From positions 109,850,133 to 109,914,132 of the forward strand of contig NC_084463.1 of NCBI RefSeq assembly GCF_027409185.1: a stretch of 64,000 bases of DNA, given 5' to 3'. Below the pieces are notes generated by a model. It searched no databases. It was not told the origin of the DNA and was given only the letters and a program-made list of their open reading frames with translations. Source of the DNA: Cynocephalus volans. Taxonomy: Eukaryota; Chordata; Mammalia; Dermoptera; Cynocephalidae. Both the position numbers and the translations under genes were made by a program. The number at the start of each line of letters is the position of its first letter. Position 1 is the first letter of the stretch. This document shows positions 12,441-23,284 of this stretch, piece after piece.

Positions 12441-12599
12441 TGCATTGGGCTCTAGAGATCGGGACTGTCCAAGGCCTCAACTGCCTCAGTCCTAGACTAA
12501 CCTCTCCGCACCGCAGGCTGAGGAATATTGCCTGTGTTGAGGCCTCAACTCCTCAATTTACTGAGAAAAGTCTATGCACTGGGGCTCAGGGACCCTTTA

Positions 12600-12641
12600 T
12601 CAAGCTGTCAGTCCCTTTCATCAAGCTGTCAGTCCCTTTCA
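12600..12641. repeat. 21-bp tandem duplication
   Basis: TCAAGCTGTCAGTCCCTTTC plus A occurs twice back to back at the edge of the CpG island. The two copies appear identical. Confidence 0.95.
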
Positions 12642-12649
12642 GGGACTTA

Positions 12650-13120
12650 GCAAAAGGCACGCAAGGGCGGAGGGAGGAGCGTGGCGACCGCCCTGGGGCA
12701 CCGGGAAGGCGGCGGGGCCTCACGGGCGGCGGCCGGCGCTACGCGGACGCTGGAGCGGGAGCGGCTGAGTCACGGCGGGGACAGGAATGCAGTCTGTTTG
12801 GAGAGGGCCCCGGACGCCGGCGGCTCCTGCTTTGCTGAGCCGTGACGCTCGGCGTCGGCACCTTCAGGGCAGTCGGGAACCAGCAGTGACTACGGCGACC
12901 GAAAGAGCTGACTCAGCGCAGGCGACGCGAGCGACGCCGGCGGGGAGGGGCAGACGCGCGCGGGTCTGCGCGCTGCAGCTCCCGGGCCCGCCCGACCCGC
13001 CTGCGCCAAGGGCTGCGCGCAGTCCCGGGGGGTCCAATCCCTGCCTACCCCGCAGAGACCAGATTAGGCGCAGTTTCCGTGATTCCGCTCCGGGATTGGA
13101 ATCTGAGACTGAAATTTGAA
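12650..13120. promoter_or_regulatory. Orphan CpG island, candidate promoter
   Basis: About 470 bases of very CpG-rich DNA sit in an otherwise AT-rich flank, 29 kb upstream of the IPO7 start. Two TGACTCAGC-core elements (AP-1/NF-E2/MARE type) are present: GCTGAGTCA at 12764-12772, read on the - strand, and the perfect palindrome GCTGACTCAGC at 12907-12917. Open frames occur on both strands here, as expected of GC-rich DNA, and none resembles a known protein. The human gene I remember upstream is TMEM41B, on the opposite strand, and no open frame here matches what I remember of its N-terminus. A lncRNA promoter or an enhancer-type island is the likeliest reading. Confidence 0.65.
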
Positions 13121-13569
13121 ATCTTGAAGTGGCCCTGAGCAGCAAGTGCTATACATCCGCAGGTGTCAGTGGGACCTGCTGACCTTGTGAGAGGAGGGAA
13201 GCAGCACGTCAAAGACTGGGTAGATTTTGAAGATGATTTGCCTGACTTAGTTCCAAAATGCAGTGAATAATAATTAAAACACTCACACACAAACAAAATT
13301 ACTTTTTTAAAGCAAAAGCAAAACTTCTAGAATTCCAAGAGAAAATAAATCTTGATTTCCGAGATGAAGCTCCAACAGGATGGGCGCTTTGCTGAGGGAA
13401 TTTTCCATAGGTTCCTGATAAACTTGGTCTGAAGGGACCAGGACTCAGTTTCTCTCTTCAGTTTCTCCCCACTCCTACACTACTGAGGCCAGAATCCATT
13501 TTTATATAATAATGCTTTATTGTTTTTGCTCGTTTCTTTTTTTTTTTTTTTTAGAAAAAAACAGCTATA

Positions 13570-13578
13570 AATAAATAA

Positions 13579-13664
<86 letters not shown>

Positions 13665-13878
13665 CCGGGTGGGGGAAGAAGACATAACGACTACAGTTCC
13701 TTGAAGTTGATACGACAAGCAAACAGAAAGGACATTGTTGGGTGGGAGGGAGGAGAGGGAAGAGGGAGGGAGGTTTCGGTAATGGGCCACAATAATCAAC
13801 CACATTGTATATCGACAAAATAAAATTTAAAAAAATAAATAAATTTATGTCAGTGGCATTATATCTTAAAAAAAAAAA
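13570..13878 (+). mobile_element. Young LINE-1 3' end with (CA)40 and 3' transduction
   Basis: The flanking TSD is AAAAAAACAGCTATA, at 13555-13569 and 13879-13893. The element consists of A-rich leader, (CA)n at 13582-13661, and the same 3' UTR as the 505-804 copy (GATACGACAAGCAAACAGAA). Its first A-rich tail ends near 13843. A further 24 non-L1 bases follow at 13844-13867, and then the true poly-A. Confidence 0.85.
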
Positions 13879-14082
13879 AAAAAAACAGCTATACTGTAGA
13901 GTTTGGGGGTGGGGGTGGGAGCGGGTACTAATTGTAGTCCCTAAACCAGAAACGTTTGCTTTTCTGCCTACATTTTCTGTTCACAAGCTGCATCAGAGCT
14001 ACCGTTTACTATTTCACTGATTTCAGGTAATGTTATAAAAACATTTGCCCATGGCTTACAGATCTCGAGGATCATCATTTTA

Positions 14083-14190
14083 TTTTTGTTTTTGATTTGT
14101 TTTTGGACGGCTGGCCGGTGCGGGAATCGGAGCCCTTGACCTTGGTGTTACAACACCACGGTCTAACCAGTTGAGCTAATGAGCCAGCAC
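14083..14190 (-). mobile_element. tRNA-Ile-derived SINE, monomer, with TSD
   Basis: It reads as reverse SINE with GGCTGGCCGGTGCGGG, CTTGACCTTGGTGTTACAAC and GTTGAGCTAATGAGCCAGC. TSDs AGGATCATYATTTTA lie at 14068-14082 and 14191-14205. Confidence 0.9.
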
Positions 14191-14599
14191 AGGATCATTA
14201 TTTTAAATAACTGTATTATGTTCACCACATAAACTACTAAATTACCCTTCTATTGGTGTGCTTGAAGGTTGTCCATTGACTGAAGTTGCTCTTTTTTCTA
14301 ATTGTCACTGTTTTTCCTCCATCAGGAAACATTCTCACTGAGCAAAATGGTGGAACGCTGTGGAAGGGTGGCTGCCAACCATTGCACTACGGGAAAGCTT
14401 ATTTTCTTTTTAGGACTTAGCATCATTTCCCGAAATACTCTTAAGATACTTTATCCCACTTGGGTAATCACAACTTTTCTTTAATGCTATCTATAACTGA
14501 CTGTGGCACCCACCTAAAAAGACTAGATTTTTCTAGGAGTCTGACAAGAGGGGGATTCAGAGCTGTGTCATTTTCAGATTTTGATCAAATAATTTGATA

Positions 14600-14790
14600 T
14601 TCAATTTACGTGCCACTGCTTACTAGCTGTGTGACTTAGAGCAAGTTATTTAATCTCGGTCTCAGTTTTCTCATCTGATAAGTGGGGATAACGATAGTAC
14701 TTCATAAATTGCTGTGAGAATTAAATGAGATCATGATCATATTTGTGAGTGCTTAGAATGATAACTGCACAGATATTGCTCAGGAAATGT
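14600..14790 (+). mobile_element. MIR SINE
   Basis: Well preserved sense MIR: CTTACTAGCTGTGTGACTTA, CTCAGTTTTCTCATCTGATA, TGTGAGAATTAAATGAGATC. Confidence 0.85.
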
Positions 14791-14812
14791 TTACTTATAA
14801 ATAAATACTGTC

Positions 14813-14918
14813 AGAGCCGGCCACTGGCTCACTTGGGAGAGCGTGTTACTGACAACACCAAGTCAAGGGTTAAGATCGCCTTACCAGTCATCTTTTAAAA
14901 AAATAAATAAATAAAAAT
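14813..14918 (+). mobile_element. tRNA-derived SINE (dimer right-half type), with TSD
   Basis: It carries GCTCACTTGGGAGAGCGTG and the diagnostic right-half end AAGTCAAGGGTTAAGATC, CCTTACCAGTCATCTTTT. TSDs AAATAAATMCTGTC lie at 14799-14812 and 14919-14932. Confidence 0.88.
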
Positions 14919-14932
14919 AAATAAATCCTGTC

Positions 14933-16019
14933 TTTTTGCTGTTGAAGAGAACAATGGCTCTGCACTGAGTAATGACAGGCACATTTGCTATGGCTGTCAA
15001 GGCTGAAATGGTGCAAGTGTTTCCTTGCAAATGCTCCCTGCCATTTGAAAATCAATTAAAAGTGTAAACCCTTCTTAATAAAATCAGTCATTTCATAGAG
15101 AAAATGGATACAGCTGAAAATAGATATAATGTCACAAAATCATTTGAACACAGTTTTATACTTGGACCTGTCTGGGGGCAGTAGGACTGAAGATGGGGGC
15201 AGAAGAAGATGAGAAAGAAGCTATTCATTTTCATTTTAAGCTCTTCTGTACTACTTTGTTAACATGTGCATATACTCCTTTTTTGTTTTGGATGTGAGAC
15301 TGAGTGCTGGCTTTTGAGTCAGTCTGCTTGACAATTCTTCAAACTGAAAACTAATCTAAGAGTGTCATTGGTTCTGGTGTAACACACACTGGAATTTTGT
15401 TATTTCATTGTTCTGCCTTAGGCACTGTTTTCAAGTGCTGCTATTCACTCATTCATTCAAAACATATTTGTTAAGTGACTATTATGTGCCAAGCTCTATG
15501 CTAAGTACTGAAGATGTTCTTCAAACAGCCAGCCAAGATTTGGAATGTGTTGTGTGCCAGCTACATAGAATGGCTTTTTGTTAAAGACTTCTATGATTGT
15601 AGATCCTTGGGCTTGTTGCTAGTAAATCTTGGAATGATCTAATAGAATGTAGCTTTCTTTGCAACAGAGCTGGACCTAGAACATTCCATTTTAGACTCCA
15701 GGGTCCTGTACGTGTGAAATAGAGATGGAACTGACTTTGGGCCCTGTGGTAAGGGAGTCTATCCCACTAAGACTGCTTTTCTGGAGCTATGCCCTAAGAT
15801 GGTGTTATATCAAAAAGCCCTGTGGATACTTTGCTGGAGAAATTACTTGATTCAAATTAATTCAATTCAAAATCATGTATTGAGTGCTTACTACTTATAA
15901 GCACTGGAGTAGGAGTGGGAGATGAGCCAAAGATGAAAACAACCCAGACCCTGAATCTCATCATCTTTTGGGAGTCTTAAATCTTACTAAAGACTGTTCT
16001 GATCCATCAGATCTTTAAT
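14933..16019. other. Intergenic with short L2 remnants
   Basis: Antisense L2 3'-end phrases occur at 15440-15510 (TATTATGTGCCAAGCTCTAT) and 15860-15950. No gene is visible. Confidence 0.45.
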
Positions 16020-16024
16020 GGGTC

Positions 16025-16569
16025 TGTATTAGTCCGTTTGTGTTGCTTATAACAGAATACATGGAACTGGTTGATTTTTAAAGAAAATGAAATTTATTTG
16101 CTTACAGTTTCTGAGGCTGGGAAGTCCAAAGTCCATCTGGTGGTGGTGACAATGACCCAGAGGTCTCAAATTGCAAGATGGTGGAAGCAGAGAGACCAAG
16201 AGAGAGAGAGAAAGACAGTCTCTCCTCTTCTTTTAAAACTCTCAGAACCATGCCCCTGACCACCATTTTTAATCCATTCACTACTGTGAGGTCCTACAAA
16301 CCAGTCACCTCTTCAAGGCTCCACCTTTCAATTACCATAATAGGATTTCCCACCCTCTTTTTTAAAATTTTTTAAAAAATACGACCAGTAAGGGGATCTT
16401 AACCCTTGCTTGGTGTTATCAGCACTATACTCTCCCAAGTGAGCCATGGACCGGCCCTTCCCCACCCTCTTAACAATCACGGTGGGGGCATGGTTTCCAA
16501 TACATAAAGCTTGGGGAACACAATTCAAGCTTCAGTGAGTTTTGGGGGGACATAATTCAATCCACTACA
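16025..16569 (-). mobile_element. Solo MaLR-type LTR, 5-bp TSD, split by a SINE
   Basis: On the + strand it starts TGTATTAGTCCG and ends ATCCACTACA. Flanks are GGGTC (16020-16024) and CGGTC (16570-16574), a TSD with one mismatch. It matches the 24314 copy along its whole length. A SINE has inserted at 16358. Confidence 0.85.
16358..16457 (-). mobile_element. tRNA-derived SINE nested in the MaLR LTR
   Basis: It reads as reverse SINE with CCAGTAAGGGGATCTTAACC and GAGCCATGGACCGGCC. The LTR sequence TTCCCACCCTC is duplicated on both sides (16347-16357 and from 16458), which proves insertion after the LTR. Confidence 0.88.
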
Positions 16570-16574
16570 CGGTC

Positions 16575-17905
16575 TCTTTGGCTATTAGATTTTTTTCATC
16601 TCAAAAAACACTGCATTTTCGCTGAGTACCAGACACTGTGCTAGGGGTCGGTTATGCCATTGTAGAAAATTACATTAGTGATGGCAATGTTACTGGTGGC
16701 ATTTGAGTCATCAACACCACATGCTTGTATCAATCTGAACTTGTGGCTATAACATTTATGATTTTGCTATGTATAGTTGCAAGCATCTGATGACTGCTTT
16801 ATGACTTCTTATATAGCCAGGCATGAGCAATTACATATTGAAATACACATCATTTTATTATAAATCACTCTCCCTTTATTTCTTGTTTATATTAAAGTTA
16901 AGCACAATATTGATTTTTTAAAATACATGTGTGTAATTAGTTCAACTATAGTATCTATGGACCTCACTTTTACAAAAAGGGGTCTGAAAGGGTTGAGTAC
17001 TACTGGCCTAGTCAAATAGATTTAAATGACTTATCCTGGCACATATGGCCATCACTGACTTGTCTTGGGTTGATTACTTTTTGTTACACCTAAGATCAGG
17101 CCAAGTTGCTTTATTTGACATTCCCAGTATTCAAGAAGTGCCTTCCACTACGAAACCCCCAATCTGAGGTCATCTTGTTCTATACTATAGGACTCTGGCA
17201 CCTTTGACACATCTGATTGACCTAAGGGAGTCTATTCATAGTTTTCCAATTGCCTAAGAGAGTTGCTCAATAGAAATGATAATAATTAACCAGATCAATC
17301 AAATTTTCTCTGGCGAAGATTGAATTTGAGACCCAGATAATAAAGTAGTTAATAATAGGCTCAGAAGCTGAAAGGCACACAGAAGAAAATCTGTAACCAG
17401 AAGCTATGACACAGCAGAAGCCAGGAGTAGACAGAAGTATTGAGTATTCAGAAGCCTAGAGAGAAGTTAAGTGGCAATAGATGTAAAGAGAGCATCCCTA
17501 TATAGAGACAGACTATAAAATGGGATCCAGACAAAATACCTGACTCCTTGAGCTGCCTTGGATCCAGTACAGCCTCCCAGATCCCAGACAAATTTAATAC
17601 CCTGTTAGTCCTCAAACCTACTTAATTGAGATTCCTGTCTTTATTTTCCCATATAACCTTGGAATAAATCTTTATCACTTAAAGTAATATGATCTTTGTA
17701 ATCAAAGATCCTAACAACCACATTCTCCAAACCATGCTTTATCATCTCCTCTGCTTGGAATGTTCTGCCCTCACAGTATTGTTAGTGCGTGTTTCAGTGT
17801 CGAGAGCCCAGCTCAGGTACCATGTCCTCCATCCAGCAATCCCTTATATCTCATCTGCAAGTGATAAGTCACTCTCTCCTCAGAGCTCCCATGTCTACTT
17901 CTTTT
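16575..17905. other. Intergenic, no gene seen
   Basis: No clear repeat or gene. A short MIR-like motif (GTACCAGACACTGTGCTAGG) is at about 16625. Confidence 0.4.
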
Positions 17906-17917
17906 AAGAATATTTCT

Positions 17918-18009
17918 GGGGGCTGGCCGGTTCACTCACTTAGGAGAGTGTAGTGCTGGTAATACCAAGGTCACAGGTTCAGATCCCTGTACCAGCCAGA
18001 CACCAAAAA
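17918..18009 (+). mobile_element. tRNA-Ile-derived SINE, monomer, with TSD
   Basis: The head GGGGCTGGCCGGTTCACTC and B-box-like GGTTCAGATCC are clear. TSDs AAGAATATTTCT at 17906-17917 and 18010-18021 are perfect. Confidence 0.92.
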
Positions 18010-18529
18010 AAGAATATTTCTCACTCCCAACTCTGTGTTATATGAAAACATCATCTCTATTACATTATGAGTACCTCAAAGTAAAAACAATGACAATTTC
18101 ATCTGTATTTCCTTCATAGCAGAGTTAAGCACATAAAGCCATGCACAGAATGGGGTTTATAATTATTTAGTATTCCTTCTACTTATATGGTCCTGTCTTC
18201 TCCCCATTTCTCAAGTCTTTATTCTTTCATGGTGTCTATTATCTTTAAGATCATGGCATTGAGCCAAAACTTGTTCGCACATAGAATTTCAATCTGCGTT
18301 TGCTGAATGGAAGGTCTAGCTTTTACCTGATATTTAGGTCAACATCACACCGTGTGCACTGGTCATCACAGGAATCTACACAAATATTTCAAATTATTAA
18401 ATGTTCTCAGTAGAAAATGTGCTACGCCTGCTGCAGTGCTGATTTCTTCTAACAGCATCACCATCCTCCAGATCACTTAGGCTTAAAACTTTAAGTTATC
18501 TTGCTACCACATCTAAAGTTCCATTGCCA

Positions 18530-18985
18530 CAGTCTGGTTTTCCCAAAAAGTAGAATCTGAGACATAATGCCAGTAGTTTACTTGTAAGTATAAATCCAGA
18601 GGGCAGGACTGAGGTGCAGGTGGAGGGAAACTAGGCAGGAGAAAGAGCTAATATAAGGAAAGGCTTTTAGTCATCAACTACTAAGGGAGATGGGGTGCTT
18701 GATAATGTGAGATTGTGAACAGATTTATGAAATGTACCTCAGGACCATCTGACCAAGAGAAGAAAGAGGGAAGAATCAGCTCTCATTCCCCATTGGTCAA
18801 GGGTTGCCTCACAGAGTATTAACTTCCCACACTTACAGGTTGGACGTGTAGAAAAGCCAAGCATGTTTCTATGGGCATGCTATGATATGGCATCAGAGAA
18901 GCCCTAAGGCAGGAAGTGAGAGGCCTGTGGCTCAGGCCTGAGGTGGGGCCTGGTCACACAGACAGGTTGCATGTGTATATGTCAA
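18530..18985 (-). mobile_element. ERV-L type LTR (3' LTR of decayed provirus)
   Basis: The block shares an ordered set of segments with 22745-23200: AGTAGAATCTGAGACATAAT against AGCAGAGCTTGAGACAAAGG, CCCATTGGTCA in both, and CTAAGGCAGGAAGTGAGAGG against CTAAGGGCAGGAAGTGAGAGG. Both have the same orientation, and ERV-L pol remnants lie between them. The two LTRs are strongly diverged, so the insertion is old. The outer boundary is approximate. Confidence 0.65.
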
Positions 18986-19095
18986 GAATTATATGTGCAA
19001 TCTGACTGTGAAAAATACAGGAAAAAAGCAAGCCACAGTTTTGCAGATGCTGACAGAAGTGATAAAACTCCTAGGTCAGAAACAAAGAACTTTTT

Positions 19096-19219
19096 TTTTT
19101 TTTTTTTGTCTTTTTCGTGACCGGCACTCAGCCAGTGAGTGTACCGGCCATTCCCGCGGCGGGAGCGTCGCTGCACTCCCAGCGCCACACTCTCCCGAGT
19201 GCGCCACGGGCTTGGCCCA
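19096..19219 (-). mobile_element. tRNA-derived SINE with TSD, inside ERV-L
   Basis: Reverse SINE with a T-tract, CAGCCAGTGAGTGTACCGG and CTCTCCCGAGTGCGCCACGG. The target AAACAAAGAACTTTT is duplicated at about 19080-19095 and 19220-19235. Confidence 0.88.
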
Positions 19220-19399
19220 AAACAAAGAACTTTTTAACTCACCACACAGCTGGCGGCATGAGCTTCATTTTGTCCCCACAAACCCCACAAAACTGATTTG
19301 GAGGCAGTCCCACAGCAGGTTGATGCTGTGCACACAGTGCTATCACGTCAGAGCTGAGGAAACTCCAACTTAGGAAACTCCAACCTTTTAAAGGGGGCT

Positions 19400-21200
19400 G
19401 TTAGCAAACCTGTCCAACCCACAGAGAGACATTATCACTATCTTCCAAGGCTGTGTGCTATACAACCATTCTTAAAAAGATAGTCTGGAACAAAAGCTGA
19501 TACAAGACATGCAGAAATGGGATAGATCCATGGAAAATTGTCTCTAAACAGAATAGATGTTGAAGCCTAAGAAGATGTAATTGAGGTATGAAATGAGGCC
19601 AGTAGGATCTGAAGTGGTTCACAAGAGTTGAAGAATGCAGTCTGTTCCTTGAACCACACAGATCCACCTATAATCTCCATTAAATCCAATTTTTAGCAGA
19701 GTTCCCTTATCCTCAGCCAATACTTTGGCTAAGCTGGGTTGCTTGCCTGAGGGAACAACCTAGATCTTTATACCCAAGATGTCTTAGCCTATAGTTTATA
19801 CACCCAGGTTGCGCTGTTGTTACTGCAATTAGCTGTTCACCATCATCACTGGACACAGAAGTACCATGTTAATAAGGATTGGCTCTCCCTGCTTATATAA
19901 CAACTCCTTTTTTGCCTGCCAGTACACTGGTATAAGAAGTACACAGTGACCAAGATGGAAGTTATAGCTTTAAATTCAAGTTTATTATGTCTCAAGTGAG
20001 TAGAGCAAATCCTACTTTTACCGTTGTTCCCAGACCCGCGTATTCTAGGCATTTCAGATACATATCCACATTAGTCCAGCACATAAACACATCCTAGAGC
20101 ACTGTACCCCAAACCCACAGTGTGCCGTCTCCAAGCTGATGCCTAGGGTGTGACTTTAACACTACTCCAACATTCTCTTTGCAGCAGCTTTAGGATGATG
20201 GGGAATATGGAAAAACCAACGGATTTTGTGGCCATGTTCTCACTACTGTATTTTCTTTCCCATAAAAAGAGTCCCTGTTTTGAGGCAACATAGGAGATCC
20301 TATGATGATAAATAAGAAATTCTGTAAGCCTTAAGATAATGGTGCTGGTAGAGGCATTGTGGATAGCGACTATTCCATTTCTGGAGTAGTTGTCAATCCT
20401 AGTAAGAACTAGTTGCTGCTCACTCTGAGAAGGAAAAAGTTTGAGATAATCAATGTGCTACCAAGTGGCTGGCTGGTACCATCAAGGCATAGAGTAATAC
20501 TGAGGGCTCAGCATCAGTCTCTCCTGCTGGCAGGTTGGGCATTCATCAATGGCAATAGCCAGATCAGCTTTGATTAAAAGGAACCCACAATGTTGGGCCC
20601 ATGTGTAGCCTCTGTCCTTGCTATCATGGCCAGTCCATTAACTGACTTGTTGTTCAAGCACTGGGATGGCCAAGCAAAGAGTCTGCCTGACATTCATAGG
20701 CTAAGTCATCCTGTCAGCGTGGATTCTGAACGCATCCTTTGTAATATTTTCTTTCTGGTGGACATTATCATGAGAAACAAAGGTCTACCCGCTTTTCTTT
20801 AAATCTATCCATTTACCTCTTCCCCAGACCTCCCTCTTCCTGTCTTCCCATCTTTCTTTTTCAGGGCCGTGATTAACCAGTCAAAACATTCATGACTGGG
20901 AGTCCATGTATATCCGTATCTCCGGCCCCCTTATCCTTCCATACAAAGTGAATGAACAAATGTACTATTCTCAGTTCTACCCACTGGGAGAATTTTCCTT
21001 CGTCACTGCCCTTTATAGCTAACCCTGAGTAGAACTGTGGTGTGGCATGATCCATTTTTTATTAGTACCAACATCTTATCTGACCTTTCTGTGAACCAGG
21101 CCCAAGTTTCCTGCCCTATCATTGGGCTGAATTGAAGGAGAGGCTTCAATGCAGCTGGGGTATGTAGCATATGAGTTTCGGTCACCTGTTGTTATAACTT
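19400..21200 (-). pseudogene. ERV-L pol remnant: RNase H, integrase, dUTPase-like
   Basis: Reading the - strand from high to low coordinates, the stretch at 21185-20873 matches the RNase H end of ERV-L pol. About 20640-20310 matches the integrase, including the zinc-binding H-C-C pattern (a frame reading ECPTCQQE near 20530) and the start of the core domain. About 20000-19700 retains weak likeness to the dUTPase that class III ERVs carry after integrase. Each segment is broken by stop codons and frameshifts, so no functional protein remains. Gene order and orientation agree with the flanking LTR pair. Confidence 0.7.
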
Positions 21201-21394
21201 ACTTATGTCTTCTGGTTCTGCTTAGACCCAATCCCAGATGTAGCATTTCCACTGTACAATGGAATGTTTGACCTTATGACATGGTATACATAGTGACACC
21301 CAATGTGATTAGGAGCTCTGGTTGCATTTTCATGGGTGTCCCATGTTAAAGCTCTAAAGCTCTACTGGGTCCCAGTTACACACTAGAAGCTGTT

Positions 21395-21498
21395 TCTCAA
21401 ACAGTTATGTAAAAGGCCAGATAGTAAATATTTCATACTTGTAGGACACATATGGTTTCTGTTGCATATTTTAAAAAAAATATTCCTTTAAAAATGTT
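21395..21498. mobile_element. hAT-type DNA transposon fragment (tentative)
   Basis: The phrase AAAGGCCAGATAGTAAATAT and ACATATGGTTTCTGTTGCA resemble a common mammalian hAT/Charlie-group sequence. Only about 100 bases remain. Confidence 0.4.
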
Positions 21499-22130
21499 GT
21501 TGGGAAAATATAGGAACATGGTCAGGGCCCCTCAGATGTTCAGAATCTTACGGAGCATTTGCAGTAAATATGCACATGCGCCCAGGTGTTCCTTGGCTAT
21601 TGACTAATGTAATTGTGCATGAGCATCCAGGTGTCCTGGGTTATGGACTTAAGTATAAAGGATGAGTGGCTCTGATCCACAGCACCCTCCGCCCCCAGGG
21701 GGGCCACCGGGAGGCCACTACTGCTGGAAGTGGTGGCGGCAGTGGCTGCTGCTGATGACCACTGAGCTCATGTCATCTGCCAACGGCTCCTGGGATCTTT
21801 CCCAATTACCTAGCGTGGACCTGCATGTGAGGGGTCTGGTGACTCAGCCTAGCTTGTGAGGGGTCTGGTGACCTAGTCTATACAATGGGTTTGGAGGGTC
21901 TGAGCCCTACCCCTGACAATACAAATGGAAACTTAGTCTAACTAAAACAATGAGACATTTTGGCTTTAGTTATGAGTTCCTTTAACAATAGACCCAGCCA
22001 TACAATTAGCATAGCTATGGCCCTAACCCGACAACTGGCATAGTCGTGTAGCTTTACAAAGTAAGAAACATTCTTAGCTTATGAGCAGTAAAACAAAACA
22101 ACCAAACCAAAACGAAACAACAAAGACTAA
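21499..22130 (+). mobile_element. Unassigned LTR-like block
   Basis: It has a plausible TATA element (AAGTATAAAGG near 21651) followed by GC-rich sequence, a twofold repeat of GTGAGGGGTCTGGTGAC at about 21826-21873, and an adenine-rich end. It interrupts the ERV-L and could be a separate LTR plus leader. I found no convincing TSD, so this is only a suggestion. Confidence 0.3.
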
Positions 22131-22744
22131 AAAACCAAGCTGAATTTGACCACGGGGCTTCAAAATTCTCATGCCCATCCACCCAAATATCCTCATCCCA
22201 GGTCTCAGGGTCTACTTTCTATCAGGGCCTGACTGACTAAAGAGCTCTGGTGAGGCTTTGAAGTAATGCTACCCTTACAATTAGAACCCAGGCCTGATCT
22301 TCAGCACAGTCTACTCTATTGTTACAGGTTTTGAGGGTGTTCTGAAATGCTGTCACAGAGGCCTTTCTGCTTCCACAGCTTAGCTTGAGTTGTCAGTTGG
22401 CTTACAGGGGCTTATCCTTTTTTTTTTTTTTTCTTGGAGGCTTCCAATGCTTCCAATGTTAATAAAAAGTGAACCCATTCCACAATCCTTAAAATTATCA
22501 TTGCCCCATACTCTTCCAGTGCCACAGCCACTGCCTAACCCAACACTTCCATTTCACCTGCACCTCATTCAATCAACACAGGTGAGATTCTTAATAAATG
22601 TGATACCAGTGCAGGTCCAAGGTTTTCACTATTCCCATTGTAAACAACTATGAAGTCCTCATTAACATATAAATGGTAGGCGACACAACTCCTTCCAAGG
22701 GGTCTGCTTTCTAAGACAATTTTATGTCACAACATTCTTAGCAT

Positions 22745-23200
22745 ACATTTCCTGAGAGCAGAGCTTGAGACAAAGGCACGTGTTTATTTCAGAGTGTGAT
22801 TCCAGAGAGCAGAAGTGAGGGACATGGGGATGAAATGAGGAAAAAGAGAGAAGTCAATATAAAAATGGGCTATTGAGTTAGCCACTGTTCTGGACAGTGC
22901 TAGACACTGTGAGACCATCTGAGAAACTATTTGAAATGCATTTCAGTACTGTCCATCTAAGGCAAGAGACAGAGAAATATTTTTCTGTCCATTCCTGTTC
23001 CCATTGGTCAGGGGTTACCTCATAAGGCTTAAACCTGTCTGGGCACTTTTGGGTTACACACATGCAAATATCTAAGCAGATGTCCACAAGAAAACCAAGA
23101 TGTGTATCACAGAAGTCCTAAGGGCAGGAAGTGAGAGGTAAATTGCAGGCCTGTAATGAGGTGCTGTCAAGTTGCACCTGCATGAAGGTGGTTGTAGACT
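22745..23200 (-). mobile_element. ERV-L type LTR (5' LTR of decayed provirus)
   Basis: This is the partner of the 18530-18985 block. With pol between them on the same strand it forms a provirus of roughly 4.7 kb. Boundaries are approximate. Confidence 0.65.
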
Positions 23201-23284
23201 GCACAGAATTGGTCACTGCAGTTATAGCCCAGAGAATTTGAAGTGGTACATAAAAGGTATGTGAAAGACCCATGTACTTTACTT

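Noticed and set aside
12650..13120. Assignment of the CpG island to the TMEM41B promoter
   Set aside because: That gene is the expected upstream neighbour on the - strand, but no - strand frame here matches what I remember of its N-terminus.
12787..13145. Open frames of 93-112 codons on both strands in the orphan CpG island
   Set aside because: Both strands are open over the same bases, composition is Arg/Pro/Ala-rich, and no known protein is recognised.
13480..13818. Valine/cysteine repeat open frames
   Set aside because: They are translations of the (CA)n tract in the L1 3' UTR.
20590..20802. 70-codon + strand open frame
   Set aside because: It is the antisense of the ERV-L integrase remnant.
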